This document shows, piece by piece, positions 8,081 to 17,110 of a stretch of 64,000 nt of DNA. Every line of letters starts with the position of its first letter. Position 1 is the stretch's first letter. The position numbers and the translations under genes are program-made. The stretch covers positions 2,542,001 through 2,606,000 of the forward strand of contig NZ_CP028913.1 in assembly GCF_003070885.1 (NCBI RefSeq), in the 5' to 3' direction. This stretch comes from Agromyces badenianii. GTDB lineage: Bacteria > Actinomycetota > Actinomycetes > Actinomycetales > Microbacteriaceae. Below the pieces are notes generated by a model. The model was not told where the DNA came from. It ran no database searches and saw only the letters and a list, made by a program, of their open reading frames with translations.

Positions 8081-9868
8081 TCAGTCCGTCGAGCCCCCTG
8101 CGACGATGAGGTTCGTCAGGAACCCCACGGAACTCGGCCGAGGCTGTGAATCACCTCCAAGCATGGAATCGACCCAGTCTCGTCGGACGAAGTCGAAGAT
8201 CGGCGCGTCCGACACGAGTTCGGGATGCGACCGCCAGTGCTCGACGACCTTGTCGGCGAGCACGGCACCTCCGGCCGGGGGCCGGTTGCCCCGCCGCAGG
8301 CGTTGCACGACCTTCTTCGCAGCCCGACGACCGGTGCCCACCGCGCGGGTGGTCAGTCGCCACGGACTCGGATCGGCGTAGGAGACCGGCGCCGGTCGGC
8401 CCTCCAGCGGGATGCGGCCCAGTTCGGGGTCGAGTTCCACCTGCAGACGGGCGAGGAACCTCGAGTGGGCCTTGTCGTCAGGCCGCAGTCGCGATGCGAT
8501 GGAGATGAACTGCTCGTCGAGCATGGGGTTCAGCACCACCCGCTGATACCCGACGGCGGTGTCCGTGGCTCCGGCCCATCGCTGCATCCGGTGCCGAACG
8601 TAGAGCTCGTCGGTCGCGCGGAACCACTCGGCTCCGGCGGCGGTCATCGCGGCGTACACCTCGGCTTCCGCAGCCCGACGGGCCCATTCCGCATATTCCG
8701 CATCGAGCATGCCCGGCTCGACCGCTTCGTTCGCGAACATCCGCCACGCCGCGAGCTGCGCGACATCCGCTCGCGTGTAGGCGCGATCGTGCACGGGCCC
8801 GACGTAATAGAAGCCGCGGGCGACCTCGCCGCCGAGACCCGAGATGCGCACGCCCTGGTCGAACGCGCCCTCGGCGACGGTGAGGGCCGCGAGGGCGATC
8901 GGATCGCTCATCGCGTCGAGCTTGATCGATGCGGCCCGCGCGTGCGCCCAGGCCTCGGCCGGTTCGAGCCCCGCGAGGTCTGCGAGGTCGTGGACCTCGT
9001 GCCGAAGCCCGTCTCGTGCGGCGAGTGCCGACGCGACGACGACATCGCCGCTCCCCGCGATGCCCAGCGTCATCGCCCGAAGGCCGCGGCGGCGGGCCGG
9101 CGGCACCGCACTCAGGAGGATGCGGGAGTCCTGCCCGCCGGTGAGCTGCAGCACCGCGTCGGGATGGTCGTCGAGCAGCGCCTCGAGCGACGTCCGCAGC
9201 AGTGCGGCGGCCGAGCTGACGGCCTCGTCGATCGACAGCTCCTCATCGCGACGGCCGGCGGCGGCCTGGAGTCGGACCCCGTCGGCGTTCAGCTCGGCCG
9301 TCGCCCCCGGGGGCAGCTTGTCGATGCCCTGGAACACGGTGCGCTGGCCGAGCTGCCAGCCGAGCAGCGACTGCACGGCCACCGCGGTCGAGTCGAATGC
9401 CGTCCGCCCTGCCCGACCCGCCCGGGCCGCCAGGATCGCCGAAGTCGAGAGGACCGACGTGCCCGTGTGCCCGGGCGTGCTGTGGAAGAGCTGCCGGAAT
9501 CCCATCGAGTCGGCGATCATCGACACCCCCGCCGCACTCGCGCGCACCGCGGCGAACGGAGGCAGCAACCGGGCCAGCGCACGGGGGTCATCACGCAGGG
9601 CGCCGGCGATCTCGTCGGCGGGGACTTCACCGCGTGCCCGCCGCCGCACCTGGGACAGCGCGAAGGATGCCTCGCCGGACGAGCCGGAGGAGCTGGACGA
9701 GCCGGGCGAGCCTGACGAGCCCGGCTCGAGCGGCTCGATGCCCCAGTACGCGAGCTCCGCCGGACCGGCGAGGATGCGGGCGGTCTGCGACGCATCGCCG
9801 ACCGCACCGTCGAGCGCCGCGCCACGACTGATGGCGAGGAAACCCGGGAGCGCGCCGTGCGGACCCAT
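8081..9868 (-). CDS. AsnB-like ATP-dependent amide synthetase without glutaminase Cys
   Basis: This 595-residue protein has the PP-loop LQLTGGQDSR (TGGQDS at 243-248), the SGGxDS equivalent that binds ATP in asparagine synthases. An N-terminal domain resembles the Ntn half (FRQLFHS, FQGIDKLPPGAT), but Cys2 is missing: the protein begins Met-Gly-Pro, so glutamine hydrolysis is not expected. It more likely adenylates a carboxylate and joins it to an amine, as beta-lactam synthetase does. A Ser/Gly/Pro-rich insert fills residues 48-66. It is the last gene of the long operon, 4 bp after the ACP stop. Its placement beside ACP, decarboxylase and ligase genes suggests amide formation on the glycan or on an ACP-linked product. 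Confidence 0.82.
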   Translation of the reverse strand: MGPHGALPGFLAISRGAALDGAVGDASQTARILAGPAELAYWGIEPLEPGSSGSPGSSSSSGSSGEASFALSQVRRRARGEVPADEIAGALRDDPRALARLLPPFAAVRASAAGVSMIADSMGFRQLFHSTPGHTGTSVLSTSAILAARAGRAGRTAFDSTAVAVQSLLGWQLGQRTVFQGIDKLPPGATAELNADGVRLQAAAGRRDEELSIDEAVSSAAALLRTSLEALLDDHPDAVLQLTGGQDSRILLSAVPPARRRGLRAMTLGIAGSGDVVVASALAARDGLRHEVHDLADLAGLEPAEAWAHARAASIKLDAMSDPIALAALTVAEGAFDQGVRISGLGGEVARGFYYVGPVHDRAYTRADVAQLAAWRMFANEAVEPGMLDAEYAEWARRAAEAEVYAAMTAAGAEWFRATDELYVRHRMQRWAGATDTAVGYQRVVLNPMLDEQFISIASRLRPDDKAHSRFLARLQVELDPELGRIPLEGRPAPVSYADPSPWRLTTRAVGTGRRAAKKVVQRLRRGNRPPAGGAVLADKVVEHWRSHPELVSDAPIFDFVRRDWVDSMLGGDSQPRPSSVGFLTNLIVAGGSTD

Positions 9869-9872
9869 GGGA

Positions 9873-10130
9873 CTACCGGGAGGCGAGCTTCGCGTCGACG
9901 AACTCGGTCAACGCGCCGACCGTGTCGAAGAGCTCGGCACCGAACTCGTCATCGTCGATCGTGATGTCGAAGCGGTCTTCGATCGCGGCGACGAGCTGCA
10001 CCACGCCGAAGGAATCGAGCTCGGGAAGAGCCCCGAACAGCGTGGTCTCGGGCGTGAGGTCCTCGGGGCGATGCTGCAGCTCGAGGGTGTCGATCAGCAC
10101 GGCGCGGACGTCATCCATGGTGTCGGTCAT
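9873..10130 (-). CDS. Acyl carrier protein
   Basis: This 85-residue acidic protein has the 4'-phosphopantetheine site at Ser40 in ELDSFGVVQLV. A helix with FDITIDDDEF and a final TVGALTEFV helix complete the four-helix ACP layout. ATG at 10130 has AAGGAGC 5 bp upstream. It sits between the decarboxylase (18 bp upstream) and the AsnB-like gene (4 bp downstream), so it is a dedicated carrier for this cassette and not the fatty-acid ACP. It probably carries an aminoacyl thioester made by the AMP-ligase. Confidence 0.92.
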   Translation of the reverse strand: MTDTMDDVRAVLIDTLELQHRPEDLTPETTLFGALPELDSFGVVQLVAAIEDRFDITIDDDEFGAELFDTVGALTEFVDAKLASR

Positions 10131-10148
10131 TTCGCTCCTTGTTCGGGG

Positions 10149-11375
10149 TCAGACGAGCACTTCGGCGGGCGCAGGGTGCCCGAGGAAGGCGGTGGGGCTG
10201 GCGGTGAGGCCGTACGCTCCGGCTTGGAAGATGACGACGAGATCGTCGATCTGCGCAGCCGGAAGCTCCACGTCGTCGCCGAGCAGGTCGAGCGGGGTGC
10301 ACAGGCACCCCACGACGGTGACCGTCTCCGAAGATGGAGCGCCGGCCCGGTTGCCCACGATGAGCGGATAGTTCCGCCGGATGGCCTGGCCGAAGTTGCC
10401 GGATGCCGCGAGCTGGTGATGCATCCCGCCGTCGACGACGAGGTAGGTCTTACCCCGCGACACCTTGCGATCGACCACCTGCGTCACGTACACGCCGCAT
10501 TCTCCGACGAGGTAGCGGCCGAGTTCGATGACCGGGGTCGCGTCGGGAAACCGCTCGGCGATCGGACCGTCGACGAGTGCGTGCAGGTCGCTCGCGACCG
10601 CGTCGAGGTCGAGCGGCCGGTCGCGTTCGACGTAGGGGATGCCGAATCCGCCGCCCAGGTTCAGGTAGCGCACGGGCGCGGCGAGATGCTCGGCCAGCGT
10701 GCCGATGAGGTCGACGGTGCGCCGCTGCGCCTCCCCGATGATCGCGGCGTTCAGGTTCTGCGAGCCGGCGAAGACGTGGAAGCCGACGACATCGATGCCC
10801 GAGGCGGCGTACTCCCGGAGCACGCCGGGCACCTGCTCGGCGTCGATGCCGAACTGCTGGGGCCCTCCGCCCATGCGCATGCCCGAGCCCTTCACCGCGA
10901 AGTCGGGATTGACGCGCACGGCGACCCGCGGAACGAGACCGAGTCGTTCGCCCGCCTCCGCCACCCGCCCGAACTCCGTTCCGGACTCGACCTCGACGAT
11001 CACCCCGGCCGCGACGGCCTGACGGATCTCGGCGGCCGTCTTGCCCGGACCGGCGAAGCTGACCTGCGCGGCGGGGATGCCGGTGTCGAGGGCCGCGCGC
11101 AGCTCGAGCGCCGAGGCGACGTCGATCCGGTCGACGCGACCCGCCAGGTGCTGGACGACCGCCGGCATCGGGTTCGCCTTCATCGCGTAGCTGAGCTCCA
11201 CCCGGGCGGGCAGCGCGGCGCGCAGCCGATCGACGCGCTCGTCGAGCCGGCCGCGATCGTAGGCGAAGAACGGCGTCGACCCGACGCGAGCGGCCAGTCG
11301 CGACAGCGGTATGCCGCCGAGCTGCAACTCCCCGCCGATCGTGCCGAATCCCTCGAGATGCTCCTCGGGCGTCAT
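10149..11375 (-). CDS. PLP-dependent decarboxylase (fold III), exosortase-A-associated type
   Basis: This 408-residue protein belongs to the alanine racemase / group IV decarboxylase fold. It has the PLP lysine K66 in YAMKAN, a glycine-rich phosphate loop LGGGFGIPY, the barrel residues HVFAGSQ and ELGRYLVGECG, and a C-terminal GCLCTPLD with QAGAYG closing the active site. The GSGMRMGGGPQQFGID segment resembles the decarboxylases found beside exosortase A in Gram-negative EPS loci. Diaminopimelate and ornithine decarboxylases share the fold, but the ACP and AMP-ligase neighbours favour an ACP-bound amino acid as substrate, as in BtrK. It overlaps the ligase gene by 4 bp. Confidence 0.85.
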   Translation of the reverse strand: MTPEEHLEGFGTIGGELQLGGIPLSRLAARVGSTPFFAYDRGRLDERVDRLRAALPARVELSYAMKANPMPAVVQHLAGRVDRIDVASALELRAALDTGIPAAQVSFAGPGKTAAEIRQAVAAGVIVEVESGTEFGRVAEAGERLGLVPRVAVRVNPDFAVKGSGMRMGGGPQQFGIDAEQVPGVLREYAASGIDVVGFHVFAGSQNLNAAIIGEAQRRTVDLIGTLAEHLAAPVRYLNLGGGFGIPYVERDRPLDLDAVASDLHALVDGPIAERFPDATPVIELGRYLVGECGVYVTQVVDRKVSRGKTYLVVDGGMHHQLAASGNFGQAIRRNYPLIVGNRAGAPSSETVTVVGCLCTPLDLLGDDVELPAAQIDDLVVIFQAGAYGLTASPTAFLGHPAPAEVLV

Positions 11376-12976
11376 CCGGAGACCTCCACCGTGGTCAGGA
11401 GCTCCGTGCGAATCAGAGCCCGATCGAACTTGCCGTTCGGCGACCGAGGCAACTCGTCGCGCACCTCGATCTGCGACGGGACCATGTAGAAGGGAAGCAG
11501 CCGGCGCAACGCGGCGATGAGGCCATCGCCGTCGAGAGGCGCGCTCGTCGCCGTCGCGGCGAGCGCGATCCGCTGGCCTAGCGCCTCGTCTTCGACGCCG
11601 ATCGCGACGACATCGCGAACGAGTCCGGTGCGGTACGCGGCATCCTCGATCTCGGACGGGCTCACCCGGTACCCGGAGGTCTTGATCATCTCGTCTCTGC
11701 GCCCGACGAAGTACAGGAAGCCCTCCTCATCGGCCACCACGGTGTCGCCCGACCACACGACCGTCTCGGGCGTGCGCCACGACTGCGCGAGGCCCGGCAG
11801 CGGGCGGAAGCGCTCGGCCGTTCGCACCGGATCGTTCCAGTAGCCGAGCGCGACCAGTGCGCCGCGGTGCACGAGCTCACCCTCTTCACCGGGTTCGCAC
11901 GGCGATCCGTCGGGGCGCAGCACGAGGATCTCCGCGTTCGGGATCGCCTTGCCGATCGAGTCGGGGCGCCGCTCGACCTCGGCCGGATCGAGGTACGTCG
12001 AACGGAACGCCTCGGTCAGCCCGTACATCAGGTACGGGTCGGCCTCCGTGAAGATGCCGCGCAGCTCGTCGAGCGTCGTCCGGGGCATCCGCCCGCCCGT
12101 GTTCGCCCAGTAGCGGAGGCGCCGGGCCGCAGCCTCCGGCCACGGGACATCCGCGAGCTGCCGCCAGAGCGGGGGCACGCACGTGAGCCCCGTGACGCCG
12201 TAGCGCTCGCAGAGCTTCGGCACCTCGCGCGGGAGCAGGTAGTTCATCAGCACGCAGTGCGCGCCGACCGCGAAGGCCGTCGTCACCTGGCTGAGGCCGG
12301 CATCGAAGCTCAGCGGCAGCACGCTCAGGATGACGTCGTCAGCCGTGTTGCCGAGGTAGCCGCTCACGCTCTCGGCGCCGGCGATGAGGTTGCGGTGGCT
12401 CAGCACGACGCCCTTCGGGGCGCCCGTGCTGCCCGAGGTGTAGAGGATCGCCGCAGGGTCGAGGTCGATCGAGCTCGACCGCACCGAGCGGGGTTCGAGG
12501 TCGACGTCGGATGCATCCGCCCAGCCGTGCAGCCGGAGGCTCGCGTCGGAGCTCGCGCGCGCGCTCGCCTGCGCGTCGCCGACCACGACGACGTCGGCGA
12601 CGGAGGAGTCGGGAAGCACCGACTCGAGCTGCGCGAGGCGGTCGGCGGAGGTGATGAGCACCCGTGCGCCGCTGTCGCCGAGGATGTGGCTCACCTGCGC
12701 CGGCTTCAGCACGTGGTTGATCGGCACGAACACGCCGTCGGCGGCGGAGACCGCGAAGATCGACACCACGGTCTCGATGCGCTTCTCGAGGTAGATCGCC
12801 ACGCGTTCGCCTCGCTGCACGCCCAGCTCGACCAGGCTCGCAGCGACGCCCGCCACCGACCGGCGAACCTCGCGGTAGTCGAGTGTGCGGTCGCGGTACG
12901 TGAGGGCGGGCGAATCGGGGGCCGCAGCCGCGGCCCCGTCGAGGAGGTGGTGGAGACTGGTGCGGGCCGCCGTCAT
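11372..12976 (-). CDS. AMP-forming acyl/aminoacyl ligase for the cassette ACP
   Basis: This 534-residue ANL-superfamily enzyme has the P-loop YTSGSTGAPKG at 179-189, the A5-like NTGGRMP and YGLTEAF, the ATP-binding WSGDTV, the hinge GRRDEMIKTSGYRV, and catalytic Lys516 in PNGKFDR. It would adenylate a carboxylic acid and load it on a thiol, here most simply the ACP encoded two genes downstream. It resembles the AMP-ligase linked to exosortase A in other phyla. The substrate (acyl or amino acid) cannot be read from the sequence. It overlaps both neighbours by 4 bp inside the operon. Confidence 0.86.
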   Translation of the reverse strand: MTAARTSLHHLLDGAAAAAPDSPALTYRDRTLDYREVRRSVAGVAASLVELGVQRGERVAIYLEKRIETVVSIFAVSAADGVFVPINHVLKPAQVSHILGDSGARVLITSADRLAQLESVLPDSSVADVVVVGDAQASARASSDASLRLHGWADASDVDLEPRSVRSSSIDLDPAAILYTSGSTGAPKGVVLSHRNLIAGAESVSGYLGNTADDVILSVLPLSFDAGLSQVTTAFAVGAHCVLMNYLLPREVPKLCERYGVTGLTCVPPLWRQLADVPWPEAAARRLRYWANTGGRMPRTTLDELRGIFTEADPYLMYGLTEAFRSTYLDPAEVERRPDSIGKAIPNAEILVLRPDGSPCEPGEEGELVHRGALVALGYWNDPVRTAERFRPLPGLAQSWRTPETVVWSGDTVVADEEGFLYFVGRRDEMIKTSGYRVSPSEIEDAAYRTGLVRDVVAIGVEDEALGQRIALAATATSAPLDGDGLIAALRRLLPFYMVPSQIEVRDELPRSPNGKFDRALIRTELLTTVEVSG

Positions 12977-14376
12977 GGTGCGCTCCGTTCGACGAGGTAG
13001 CGATCGAACTCGGCCGGGTCGTCGAGGTCGACATAGCGGCGTCCCTGCGGATCGCTCCCGGGCTGCGAGGCTCCCGCGGGAACCGCCGGGCCGGGGCGCG
13101 AGAACCCCGAGAGCTCGTCGTACACGGTGACGTACGCCTCGGCCTGCGGCCGCCAGTCGAGGAGCGTGGCGACACGCTCGCGCGCACGCCGGCCCAGTCC
13201 GGTGCGCAGCGCCGGGTCGTCGATCAGGCGCTCGACGGCATCAGCGAACGCCCCGATGTCACCGGATGGCGTGTAGAGCAGCGCGTCGCCGCCCGAGACC
13301 CGCGTCTCGGCGAGATCGAACGAGACCGCCGGCAGCCCGTACGCCATGTACTCCATCGTCTTGTTCATCGTGGAGTGGTCGTTGAGCGGGGTCTTCAGGT
13401 CTGGGCAGAGGCCGATGTCCGAACGGCTGAGGTGCTCGGCGATCGCCACTCGATCCACCCGGCCGGTGAACGTCACCCGGTCGTCGAGCCCGAGCGCGGT
13501 CGACTGCGCCTTCAGGTCTTCGAGGCAGTCGCCGAATCCCAGCATCGTCGCGGTCACGTTCGTGCGGCCGCGACGACGCACCAGCTCGTCGATGACGAGC
13601 AGTGCCTGGTCGACCCCGTCCTGCGGACCCATGATGCCAAGGTAGACCAGGTTGATCTCGCCGGCCGGTCGCGGACGCTCCGGATGGATCGGGCGCATCT
13701 GCGCGGTGTCGGGCCCGCTGCGCACGACCGTGACTTCTGCCGGCGTACGACTCCCGCGTCGCACGGCGACCCGCTTGTAGGACTCGTTCGTGGAGATGAT
13801 GCGGTGGGCGGCCCGGAACGTGCGCCGCTCGAGCCAGCGCAGACCGCGGTACTCGAGCAACCGCAGCCCGCCCTTCGGTTCGCCGAACCGCGAGATGAAG
13901 AGCTCGGGGTTCAGGTCGTGGTGATCGAAGACGAACTTCACGCCGAACGGACGCCACAGCAGGGCCAGGAGCCAGTACGTGTCGGGCGGGTTGCAGGCCT
14001 GCATGATGTCGAAGCGGCCGTTGCGCCGAACCCGGAGCGAGAGCCACGCCGTGCGGACCCAGCTGTAGGCGAACTCCCACGCGAATCCGAGAAGCCCCTC
14101 CGCCTCGGGCGCCGGCGCGTACTTGTAGATGTCGACGCCGTCGAGATGCTGCCGGGCCGGGTCCCCCGGGCCCTTCGGGCAGATCACGCTGACGCGGTAT
14201 CCCCGTGCGACGAGCGCCTGGCACTCGAGCCACACGCGGCGGTCGAGCGGCACCGGGAGGTTCTGCACGATGATCAGCACGTGCGGCGGCCGGGCGGCGC
14301 GCCACCGGGCGCTCCCCTGCTCGACGCGGGCGGGGTCGCCGGCGGTGAGTGTCGTGGATCGGTCGGTTCGGGTCAT
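12973..14376 (-). CDS. Glycosyltransferase family 4 (GT-B)
   Basis: This 467-residue GT-B protein starts its N-domain with PHVLIIVQNLPVPLDRRVWLECQAL, a form common in exopolysaccharide GT4 enzymes. Its C-domain has LGFGDCLEDL and the E-x7-E region around NKTMEYMAYGLPAVSFD. The long open frame extends upstream to 15801, but ATG at 14376 has a strong GAAGGAGG site and overlaps the flippase stop by 4 bp. It probably adds a late sugar to the lipid-linked repeat. The C-terminal tail carries a short Pro-rich piece and RRYVDLDDPAEFDRYL. Confidence 0.88.
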   Translation of the reverse strand: MTRTDRSTTLTAGDPARVEQGSARWRAARPPHVLIIVQNLPVPLDRRVWLECQALVARGYRVSVICPKGPGDPARQHLDGVDIYKYAPAPEAEGLLGFAWEFAYSWVRTAWLSLRVRRNGRFDIMQACNPPDTYWLLALLWRPFGVKFVFDHHDLNPELFISRFGEPKGGLRLLEYRGLRWLERRTFRAAHRIISTNESYKRVAVRRGSRTPAEVTVVRSGPDTAQMRPIHPERPRPAGEINLVYLGIMGPQDGVDQALLVIDELVRRRGRTNVTATMLGFGDCLEDLKAQSTALGLDDRVTFTGRVDRVAIAEHLSRSDIGLCPDLKTPLNDHSTMNKTMEYMAYGLPAVSFDLAETRVSGGDALLYTPSGDIGAFADAVERLIDDPALRTGLGRRARERVATLLDWRPQAEAYVTVYDELSGFSRPGPAVPAGASQPGSDPQGRRYVDLDDPAEFDRYLVERSAP

Positions 14377-15893
14377 GATCCCTCCTTCGTCGCGAGTCGG
14401 AGACGGCCGGTGCCCGACCGGCGCGATCGTCTGAGGAATCCGGCGACCTCGTCGATCACCGGCCGCACGAGCAGCCGGACGACCACGAGGTGCACCAGCA
14501 GCACGGTCAGGCCGACCAGCACCAGCCGGACGAACGAGTTCAGCTCGCCGGTCAGGGTGAGCACGCCCCATCCGGCCGCCCCCGAGACGAGCACCGACAC
14601 CGCCGGGAAGATGAACGGCGCCGCCGTCATGCCGGGCGACGCCTGGATGAGCCGCGCGACCAGGAACCATCGACTCGCGGTCGCGACGACGGCGACGGCG
14701 AGGAAGCCGAACGCCACCGCCACGAGGCCCGATCGTGCGGTCAGCGCCGTGACGGTGACGGTGATCGCGTCGATGACGAGCGCGTACGTGAACCAGCGCC
14801 CCGGCTTGCCGAGTCCGTAGAAGAGCCCGTGGTCGAGTGTCGCGCCCACGACCATGATGCCGGCCAGCGCGAGCACCTGGGCCACCGGGATGCTCTCCTG
14901 CCAGCCGTCGCCGAAGATGATCGGGATGATGAGCGGAGCACCGACCGCGATGAACGTCAGCGGCGGCGTCAGCAGCGCGTACGTCATCCGCAGGGCGCGC
15001 AGGTACGCCGCCTGCAGGCGCCCGACGGAGTCGCGGATCTTCGCGAACGCGACCGTCGAGACGGGCACCACCGCGGCCCCGGTGAGGTCTTGGACGATCT
15101 GCACCAGGCGCTGGGCGATGTTGAGGTACCCGAGCGCCGCGATGCCGAGGACTCCCGAGATGATCGCGGCCTCCGCCCATGCCCGGCACATCGCGACGAA
15201 CTCGACGCCGAGCACCTGGGAACCGAATCGGGTCATGGTGGTGAACTCGGCGCGTGAGAACAGGAAGGCGGGCCGCCATCCCGCCGCGAACCACGCCAGC
15301 ACGGCGACGACGAGCTGCGTTGCGAGCGCCTGGCCGACCAGCGCCCAGACGCCGAGCCCGGTGAGCGTCATCGCGATGGCGACGACCTGGGCCACGAGCG
15401 CGGCGATCGTGCCCTGGATCGCCAGCGCACGGAACCGCATCTCGCGGCGGAGCAGTGCGGTGGGGACCGACGAGACCGCGGTGAACACCACCGCGATCGA
15501 CATGACCTGGAGCACCGGCACGAATTCGTCGGAGTCGAAGACGAGGCCGAACAGCGGCGCGACGGCGACGATCACCCCGCAGAGCAACGCCCCGGCCAGC
15601 GCCGAGAACCAGAACGCGGTGCTCAGCATGCGCCGGTCGGTGCGGTCGACCTGCACGATGTACGCGGCGAAGCCGAGGTCGGCCAGCAGGTAGAAGAAGG
15701 GCAGCACGGTCGAGGCGGCCGCGACCGTGCCGAAGTCCTCGGGGCCGAGGAATCGGGTGAGGATCGCGATGGTCACGAAGCCAGAGAGGCGCACGGCCCA
15801 TTTCTGCACGGTGAGCCAGACCGCCCCGGTCGCCGCACTCCGGCCGACGGAGCCGGCCGGCCCGGCGGAATCGCGGGATTCCGGCTCGGTCAT
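14373..15893 (-). CDS. Polysaccharide flippase (Wzx / MOP family)
   Basis: This 506-residue protein has about 12-14 membrane segments. The N-terminus ATGAVWLTVQKWAVRLSGFV and TRFLGPEDFGTVAAA are the standard signature of oligosaccharide flippases (polysaccharide synthase / Wzx). It would move the undecaprenyl-linked repeat unit across the membrane to the Wzy-like polymerase encoded at 860. The start at 15893 gives an ATGA overlap with the upstream glycosyltransferase; the much longer open frame upstream is Arg-rich shadow sequence. Confidence 0.92.
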   Translation of the reverse strand: MTEPESRDSAGPAGSVGRSAATGAVWLTVQKWAVRLSGFVTIAILTRFLGPEDFGTVAAASTVLPFFYLLADLGFAAYIVQVDRTDRRMLSTAFWFSALAGALLCGVIVAVAPLFGLVFDSDEFVPVLQVMSIAVVFTAVSSVPTALLRREMRFRALAIQGTIAALVAQVVAIAMTLTGLGVWALVGQALATQLVVAVLAWFAAGWRPAFLFSRAEFTTMTRFGSQVLGVEFVAMCRAWAEAAIISGVLGIAALGYLNIAQRLVQIVQDLTGAAVVPVSTVAFAKIRDSVGRLQAAYLRALRMTYALLTPPLTFIAVGAPLIIPIIFGDGWQESIPVAQVLALAGIMVVGATLDHGLFYGLGKPGRWFTYALVIDAITVTVTALTARSGLVAVAFGFLAVAVVATASRWFLVARLIQASPGMTAAPFIFPAVSVLVSGAAGWGVLTLTGELNSFVRLVLVGLTVLLVHLVVVRLLVRPVIDEVAGFLRRSRRSGTGRLRLATKEGS

Positions 15894-17110
15894 GACCCGT
15901 ACACCTCGTGCTCGATCACGCGGACGACGTCGGCCTGCGCCTTCGCCCAGCCGAACTGCCGTACCGATCGGGATGCCGCGAGCGCCGCCGAAGCCCGATC
16001 TGCGCGGGTCACCGCAGCGCTGAGCGCCTCGGCGATGCCGTTCGGCGTGGGCGTGGCCCATCCGACATGCTCGTTCACGAGGTCGGCGCGCGAGTGCAGC
16101 GAATCGTTCACGATCGGGATCGTGCCCGCGGCGAGCATCTCCTCGGCGACGAGCGAGATGTTCGTGAACGACATCGCGAGGCCCGCGATGCTCCGGTTGT
16201 AGAGCTCGTTGAGCTCCGCGGGGGCGAGCCGGCCGTGCTGGGTCGCGGGGAACCGGAGATCCTTCACCTCCGAGCCGTAGAGGTGGATCTCGATGTCGGG
16301 ATGCAGCTCGTGGAAGCGCTGCAGCGCGAGGCGTGCGAGCCAGAACCCGCGACGCGGCACACTCGGTCGTGCGTACAGCACGACCCCGGTGCGCTCGCGT
16401 CCGGGAAGCGGCCGGTACACCGAGGTGTCGCATCCGAACTCGGTCACGTCGGGGGTGATGCCGACTTCGGATCGGAGCAGCTCGGCGACCATGTCGCCGA
16501 GGGCGATGCAGCGGAAGCCGAAACGATAGCTGTCTTCTGCGAGCTCGTACATCGACCCGCGCGGATAGAAGAACGGCTCGAAGTCCTGGATGAAGTACAA
16601 CCGCTGCATCGGCGAGGTCCCGCGGCGGGCGAGCACATGCGCGGTGTCCCACGAGGAGGCGATGCAGGCGTCGAGCCCGGGGATCCCGGCGGCGGCGTCG
16701 TGCACCCCGGCACGGATCTGCGGCCACCAGGTTCGGATGATGCGCTCGTGAGCCTTGACGTCGCCGCCGTACCGGTCGTAGAGGTAGAGCTCGCAGGTGT
16801 GACCCGCCTGCTCGGCCGCTTCGATCATGCGGAACAGGGTCGTGTGCCCTCCCGAGCCCGCGGCCGGGGGCACCATGAGCCATCCGATGCGGAGCGGCTG
16901 CGAACGTGACGGTCGCTCCGCGGGGACCGGCAGGTCGACGCGGGTGGAGTCGGCGATGTCGTCGTCGAGCAGCGGCTCGACCAGGCTGGCCGCGTCCAGA
17001 CGCTCGTACGCGTGCCGGGCGAACCGCTGGGCGAGCGCCCGCGGTCCCTCGTTCCGTGCGACGGCGAACGCCCGGGTGACCTTCGCACCGAGCTCGCTGC
17101 CCCCGCTCAT
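15890..17110 (-). CDS. WsaF-like glycosyltransferase
   Basis: This 406-residue GT-B protein contains GWLMVPPAAGSGGHTTLFRMI in the N-domain, RLYFIQDFEPFFYPRGS in the middle and SLVAEEMLAAGTIPIVND in the C-domain. These are characteristic of WsaF-type rhamnosyltransferases that build S-layer and surface glycans. It probably transfers rhamnose or a related deoxysugar from a dTDP/UDP donor. No rhamnose-synthesis genes lie in the window, so the donor is not confirmed. ATG at 17110 overlaps the upstream gene by 4 bp. Confidence 0.82.
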   Translation of the reverse strand: MSGGSELGAKVTRAFAVARNEGPRALAQRFARHAYERLDAASLVEPLLDDDIADSTRVDLPVPAERPSRSQPLRIGWLMVPPAAGSGGHTTLFRMIEAAEQAGHTCELYLYDRYGGDVKAHERIIRTWWPQIRAGVHDAAAGIPGLDACIASSWDTAHVLARRGTSPMQRLYFIQDFEPFFYPRGSMYELAEDSYRFGFRCIALGDMVAELLRSEVGITPDVTEFGCDTSVYRPLPGRERTGVVLYARPSVPRRGFWLARLALQRFHELHPDIEIHLYGSEVKDLRFPATQHGRLAPAELNELYNRSIAGLAMSFTNISLVAEEMLAAGTIPIVNDSLHSRADLVNEHVGWATPTPNGIAEALSAAVTRADRASAALAASRSVRQFGWAKAQADVVRVIEHEVYGS

